NCBI GenBank assembly: GCA_012513605.1
Contig: JAAZBV010000049.1
Location: 1 to 46,177 of the forward strand
Origin: Desulfatiglans sp.
GTDB taxonomy: Bacteria; Desulfobacterota; DSM-4660; Desulfatiglandales; HGW-15
Length of the DNA: 46,177 bases
Reading direction: 5' to 3'
The notes beneath the pieces were generated by a model, which was not told the origin of the DNA, searched no databases, and saw nothing but the letters and a program-made list of their open reading frames with translations. Shown here piece after piece: positions 43,251 through 46,177 of the stretch. The stretch's first letter is position 1; each line of letters starts with the position of its first letter. The position numbers and the translations under genes are program-made.

Positions 43251-43303
43251 GTTCAACGTTCGAAGTTGGATGTTGGAAGTTCATCTTTTAACCCTGCGCC
43301 CAG
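43251..43303 (-). repeat. Heptamer repeats between ligase and crotonase genes
   Basis: The ligase TAA is followed on the minus strand by AGGCTGGGCGCAGGG, then GATGAACTTCC and units AACATCC, AACTTCG, AACGTTG, AACTT. The second part shares GATGAACTTCCAACAT with the array at 26104-26143. Confidence 0.75.
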
Positions 43304-43306
43304 CCT

Positions 43307-45106
43307 TTATTCGTACATCCTCGCCACCACATCCCTGTACCGCTCAGTAATAATATTTCTTTTGATCTTGAATGTGGGTGTTACCTCTTCACGCTCCTGG
43401 CTGAATTCATCCTTCAGGATGATAAACCTCTTTATCTGCTCGACCTTGGCAACCTCCCTGTTCTGATAATCTACCTCTTTTTGTATAAGATCAATAATCT
43501 CTTTTTTTGTAATCAGGTCACTATAATCCCTGAATAAAATATTATTCTTCTGGGCGTATCTTTTCACCTCATCCTGGTTAAGGGTAAGGAGGGCAACAAG
43601 ATAATCCTTTCCTTCGCCGAACACCACTGCCTGACTGATAAAGGGGCTAAGTTTTAGAATATTTTCAATATAGGATGGGGATACATTTTTACCGCCCGAG
43701 GTAATAAGTATCTCCTTTTTTCTGCCTGTTATCCTGAGAAAGCCATCTTCATCAAAGGCGCCTATGTCTCCTGTGTTGAGCCAACCGCCTTCATAGAGTT
43801 CCTCAGTAGCCTTGGGATTGTTCCAGTACCCCGGTGTGCTGAGCCAGCCCCTTGCTACAATCTCTCCATCATTCTTGACCTTTACCTCTATACCGTCAAG
43901 TGGCTTTCCAACCGTACCGAACTTGAAAACACCCGGCCTGTTAATCGCGAGCTGACCACACCCCTCGGTGAGACCGTATCCTTCATAAAGGGGTACCCCG
44001 CATGCCCTAAAAAAATTGAGCATCTCGGCAGTCATGGGTGCGCCTCCTACCCCGCCGTACCTGAGCTTTCTGCCAACCTTTTCACGCACATCGTTTATGA
44101 AGAGTCTCTTTGCAAGGGCATATGAAAGAGATGTAATAAAATCCGGAGAGGTTCCCTTTACATTCCATGTATCATCATTGTATCTGGCCCCAGCCTTCAG
44201 GCACCATTTAATGATCCTTTTCCTGAATGGGGATGCCTTTTCTATCTCTGCCGAGATATTGTTATAATGTTTTTCGAAAAATCTGGGGGTGGTAAAAAAG
44301 AAGGTCGGGTTCATCTCGCGCACATTGTCAAAGAGCTGCCGCATCCCTTCTGCGTATACCTGCTCAATGCCAAAAGTTATGTGGAACCAGTGACCGTTCC
44401 TGAGTTCAAGTGCATGGGCCATTGGCAGAAAAGAGAGGCCCCGGTCTGTTTCATCTACAGGGAAAAACTTGGTGTATTCTCTCAGGTTCATGAGAATACC
44501 GCGGTTCGTATCCATAACACCCTTTGGCGGCCCTGTAGTGCCTGATGTATAGATAATGGCTGTTACATCCTCAGGCTTTACATCATGCAGCCTTTCAAGA
44601 TATTCCCTGTCGCCATACTTCTCATATTCCACCTTACCAAGGGCATAGAGGGCAGATAGGCTAATTATTCTCTGATCTTCCACAGGAGAAAAGCCATCAA
44701 ATACTATTATCTTTTCTATATGAGGGCAGATCTCTGCTGCCTTCAATATCTTTTCGCACTGTGCCCTGTTCTCTGCAAAAATTATCTTTGCCCCTGAATC
44801 ATTGATTACATGGGCGCACTCCTTCGGGCTGTTTGTCTGATAGATCCCGGCAAAAATAGCGCCTGCATTGGCAATGGCGGTCACTGTATATGCATAATCC
44901 GGCCTTGTTTCAGAGATCACAGAAATGCGGTCGCCTTTTTTTACCCCAAGCTTCATAAGACCCATAGAAAGGTTTCTGACCTTTTCACCGACCTCTGCCC
45001 ATGAAACGTTCTGCCACTTATCATCCTTTTTGCATATCAGAAATGTCCTGTCTTTGAGTCTGTTAAGCTGCTCGTAAAAGACCTTTGGTAGAGTCCACTG
45101 TTCCAT
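43307..45106 (-). CDS. Long-chain-type acyl-CoA synthetase (AMP-forming)
   Basis: A 599-residue ANL-family ligase that activates a carboxylic acid via the acyl-AMP to the CoA thioester. The phosphate-binding loop is IIYTSGTTGPPKGVM near 188, YGLTEGCG near 380 is the A5 motif, and GWLNTGDIGAFDEDGFLRITGRKKEILITSGGKNVSPSYIE near 440-480 spans the hinge and the A8 region. Length and the GKNVSP motif fit the FadD15/FAA-like long-chain group. It is the first enzyme of the operon, 17 bases after the TetR gene, so it probably activates the imported substrate. The actual acid is not predictable. Confidence 0.9.
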   Translation of the reverse strand: MEQWTLPKVFYEQLNRLKDRTFLICKKDDKWQNVSWAEVGEKVRNLSMGLMKLGVKKGDRISVISETRPDYAYTVTAIANAGAIFAGIYQTNSPKECAHVINDSGAKIIFAENRAQCEKILKAAEICPHIEKIIVFDGFSPVEDQRIISLSALYALGKVEYEKYGDREYLERLHDVKPEDVTAIIYTSGTTGPPKGVMDTNRGILMNLREYTKFFPVDETDRGLSFLPMAHALELRNGHWFHITFGIEQVYAEGMRQLFDNVREMNPTFFFTTPRFFEKHYNNISAEIEKASPFRKRIIKWCLKAGARYNDDTWNVKGTSPDFITSLSYALAKRLFINDVREKVGRKLRYGGVGGAPMTAEMLNFFRACGVPLYEGYGLTEGCGQLAINRPGVFKFGTVGKPLDGIEVKVKNDGEIVARGWLSTPGYWNNPKATEELYEGGWLNTGDIGAFDEDGFLRITGRKKEILITSGGKNVSPSYIENILKLSPFISQAVVFGEGKDYLVALLTLNQDEVKRYAQKNNILFRDYSDLITKKEIIDLIQKEVDYQNREVAKVEQIKRFIILKDEFSQEREEVTPTFKIKRNIITERYRDVVARMYE

Positions 45107-45123
45107 ATAATATCCTTATAAAT

Positions 45124-45687
45124 TTAACTGTTCTTCAACCCATTAATAAAAAAGGTGTACATCTCCTCTGCAAGCTCATCAGGCGATACTGCGCCCTTGG
45201 GCTCATACCACTGTATTATCCAGTTGAGCATGCCAAGGAGGGTAAAGGTAATAACATTAATATTCCTCTTCGAATCATGCCTTTCCATGATTTCCTGAAG
45301 GATATCCTTTATAACAGCAATATATTCACGCTGTTTCTGTTTGAACTTATGATAATACTCGTCTTCAAGAGAGTGCGCCTCATAAACAAGCACCCTCATC
45401 CTGGCCGGGTATTTGATAAATGATTCTATGTGATTCGTTATTATGCAAAGCAGCTTTTCTTCAGGGTTTTTAAGGGCAGACAACTCATTGAATAGATACC
45501 TGTTGGTGCTCTCCATAAAATCATAGATCATATCAAAGAGCATCTCCTGTTTGTTGGTAAAATGATAATAAAGACCAGGCTTACTGATATTGAGGGCATT
45601 TGAGATATCCCTGATGGATGTCTTCTCATAACCGTTCACATAAAACAGCTCAGCTATCTCCTGAAGAATCTGCTCTTTTTTATTCAT
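45124..45687 (-). CDS. TetR/AcrR-family transcriptional regulator
   Basis: A 187-residue repressor-type protein. The HTH is KTSIRDISNALNISKPGLYYHFTNKQEMLFDMI (broken into parts: DISNALNISK is the turn). The ligand domain follows and is helical. I prefer the ATG at 45687 (MNKKEQILQEIAEL); the frame is open further, but the upstream part covers the operator. A perfect 14-bp dyad ACCGAACGTTCGGT lies 49 bases before the start, so autoregulation is likely. The gene leads the operon with the ligase. TetR proteins of such operons often bind acyl-CoAs, and the actinobacterial mft repressor MftR is reported to respond to long-chain acyl-CoA, so it may also act on mftA. Confidence 0.88.
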   Translation of the reverse strand: MNKKEQILQEIAELFYVNGYEKTSIRDISNALNISKPGLYYHFTNKQEMLFDMIYDFMESTNRYLFNELSALKNPEEKLLCIITNHIESFIKYPARMRVLVYEAHSLEDEYYHKFKQKQREYIAVIKDILQEIMERHDSKRNINVITFTLLGMLNWIIQWYEPKGAVSPDELAEEMYTFFINGLKNS

Positions 45688-45735
45688 TTCCCATTCCCGT
45701 TGAAACCGGCTTAATTTTTCATGAAAATCAACTTT

Positions 45736-45749
45736 ACCGAACGTTCGGT
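45736..45749. promoter_or_regulatory. TetR-type operator palindrome
   Basis: The perfect 14-bp dyad ACCGAACGTTCGGT is a classic TetR/AcrR-like site. It lies in the leader region of the TetR gene and so probably regulates the whole acyl-CoA operon. Confidence 0.65.
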
Positions 45750-45877
45750 TTATAGTTGATGAATAACTTGATGTCAAGAGTTTTAGGTTTTTCGGTCCCT
45801 GTTTTTATTCTGAAATGGCTATTACCGAATCCTATATCATATTATGATTTATTAAGGACTGAGTTCGAATCTGCCAT

Positions 45878-45969
45878 GTAGCGTGCATGAACAAGTGACA
45901 CAGCCCGCCGTCGTTAAAACTTTGGCGGGACAAGCCCTTTTAACAAGGAGGGCACGCTACTGCGTGCCC
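45878..45969. repeat. Composite hairpin element (REP/MITE-like)
   Basis: The element begins with GTAGCGTGC (45878-45886) and its exact inverse GCACGCTAC lies at 45952-45960. Between them is a stem CCCGCC/GGCGGG (45904-45909, 45924-45929). The right end forms a separate hairpin, GGGCACGC-TACT-GCGTGCCC (45950-45969). No transposase is present. The rest of the 355-base gap between the TetR gene and the partial gene at the right edge holds nothing I recognise. Confidence 0.6.
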
Positions 45970-46042
45970 ACTCGGATATGATTTTGCCTGTAATCTATCG
46001 CTGATTATAAAACCAGCAAAATAAATTACAGGTTAACAATTC

Positions 46043-46177
46043 TTACTTAACAAGTATTATCTCGCCCAGATTATAATCCTTATCGGTTTTGATATTGATG
46101 GTCTGGGTCTTATAGCCCTTTGCCTCTATGGTGATGGTGAAGGATTTGTCTGCTGGAAGAGACTTGAACTCAAAGTC
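46043..46177 (-). CDS. 3' end of a gene, carboxypeptidase-regulatory/PEGA-like domain
   Basis: The last 44 codons of a minus-strand gene that continues past the window. The residues include SLPADKSFTITIEAKGY and end NLGEIILVK before TAA. The pattern (a short beta-sandwich with '...ITIEAKGYKTQ...' and a closing strand) resembles carboxypeptidase-regulatory-like or PEGA domains found in secreted and surface proteins. No more can be said from the fragment. Confidence 0.6.
   Translation of the reverse strand, partial: DFEFKSLPADKSFTITIEAKGYKTQTINIKTDKDYNLGEIILVK

Overview
The window looks like a piece of chromosome from an anaerobic Gram-negative bacterium, most likely a Desulfobacterota ('deltaproteobacterial') lineage. 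The basis is an LptD outer-membrane assembly protein, two TonB-dependent receptors, an ETF:quinone-oxidoreductase-like membrane Fe-S protein, a seven-heme c-type cytochrome and a beta-oxidation-type operon. Taxonomy is inferred from gene content only. Nearly all genes lie on the minus strand.

Region 1 (1-11.9 kb): a housekeeping block on the minus strand (pcrA/uvrD helicase, folC, lptD, manC, manB). It is preceded by a YIP1-type membrane protein and a small cysteine-rich protein, and followed divergently by a histidine phosphatase and a Crp/Fnr regulator on the plus strand. lptD has a signal peptide in frame but no ATG/GTG/TTG upstream of it; an AUU start with a good Shine-Dalgarno is the best reading.

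Region 2 (12.1-15.4 kb): an orphan chemoreceptor with a C-terminal CZB zinc-binding domain, then a decayed hipBA-like toxin-antitoxin pair (HipA has lost its kinase core).

Region 3 (15.6-23.3 kb): two paralogous TonB-dependent receptors with matching leaders and matching hairpins after each gene. The hairpins differ by compensatory base changes.

Region 4 (23.4-37.7 kb): a mycofactocin locus outside the Actinobacteria. It has a 47-codon mftA ending IDGICGVY, mftB (RRE/PqqD-like), mftC (radical SAM/SPASM), an mftF-type glycosyltransferase with its PqqD-like N-terminus, and two FadH/OYE-family Fe-S flavoproteins. I find no mftD, mftE or mftG. In their place, on the same strand, are EtfA and EtfB, a NarI/HdrD-like Fe-S membrane oxidoreductase, a membrane-anchored heptaheme cytochrome c and two more radical SAM/SPASM proteins. 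My reading is a mycofactocin redox system wired to the membrane through ETF, Fe-S protein and cytochrome.

Region 5 (37.7-45.8 kb): a catabolic acyl-CoA operon directly upstream of mftA. It holds TetR, acyl-CoA ligase, crotonase, an alpha-methylacyl-CoA-racemase-like family III protein, DUF35 plus an SCP2-type thiolase, 3-hydroxyacyl-CoA dehydrogenase and a SnoaL-like protein. The set points to a branched or cyclic hydrophobic substrate. A promoter with a palindromic operator sits between this operon and mftA.

Throughout the window, gaps after stop codons are filled by degenerate 7- or 8-nt-period arrays, often as inverted arms. A separate GTAGAGACA-type palindrome family occurs four times, once inside etfB.
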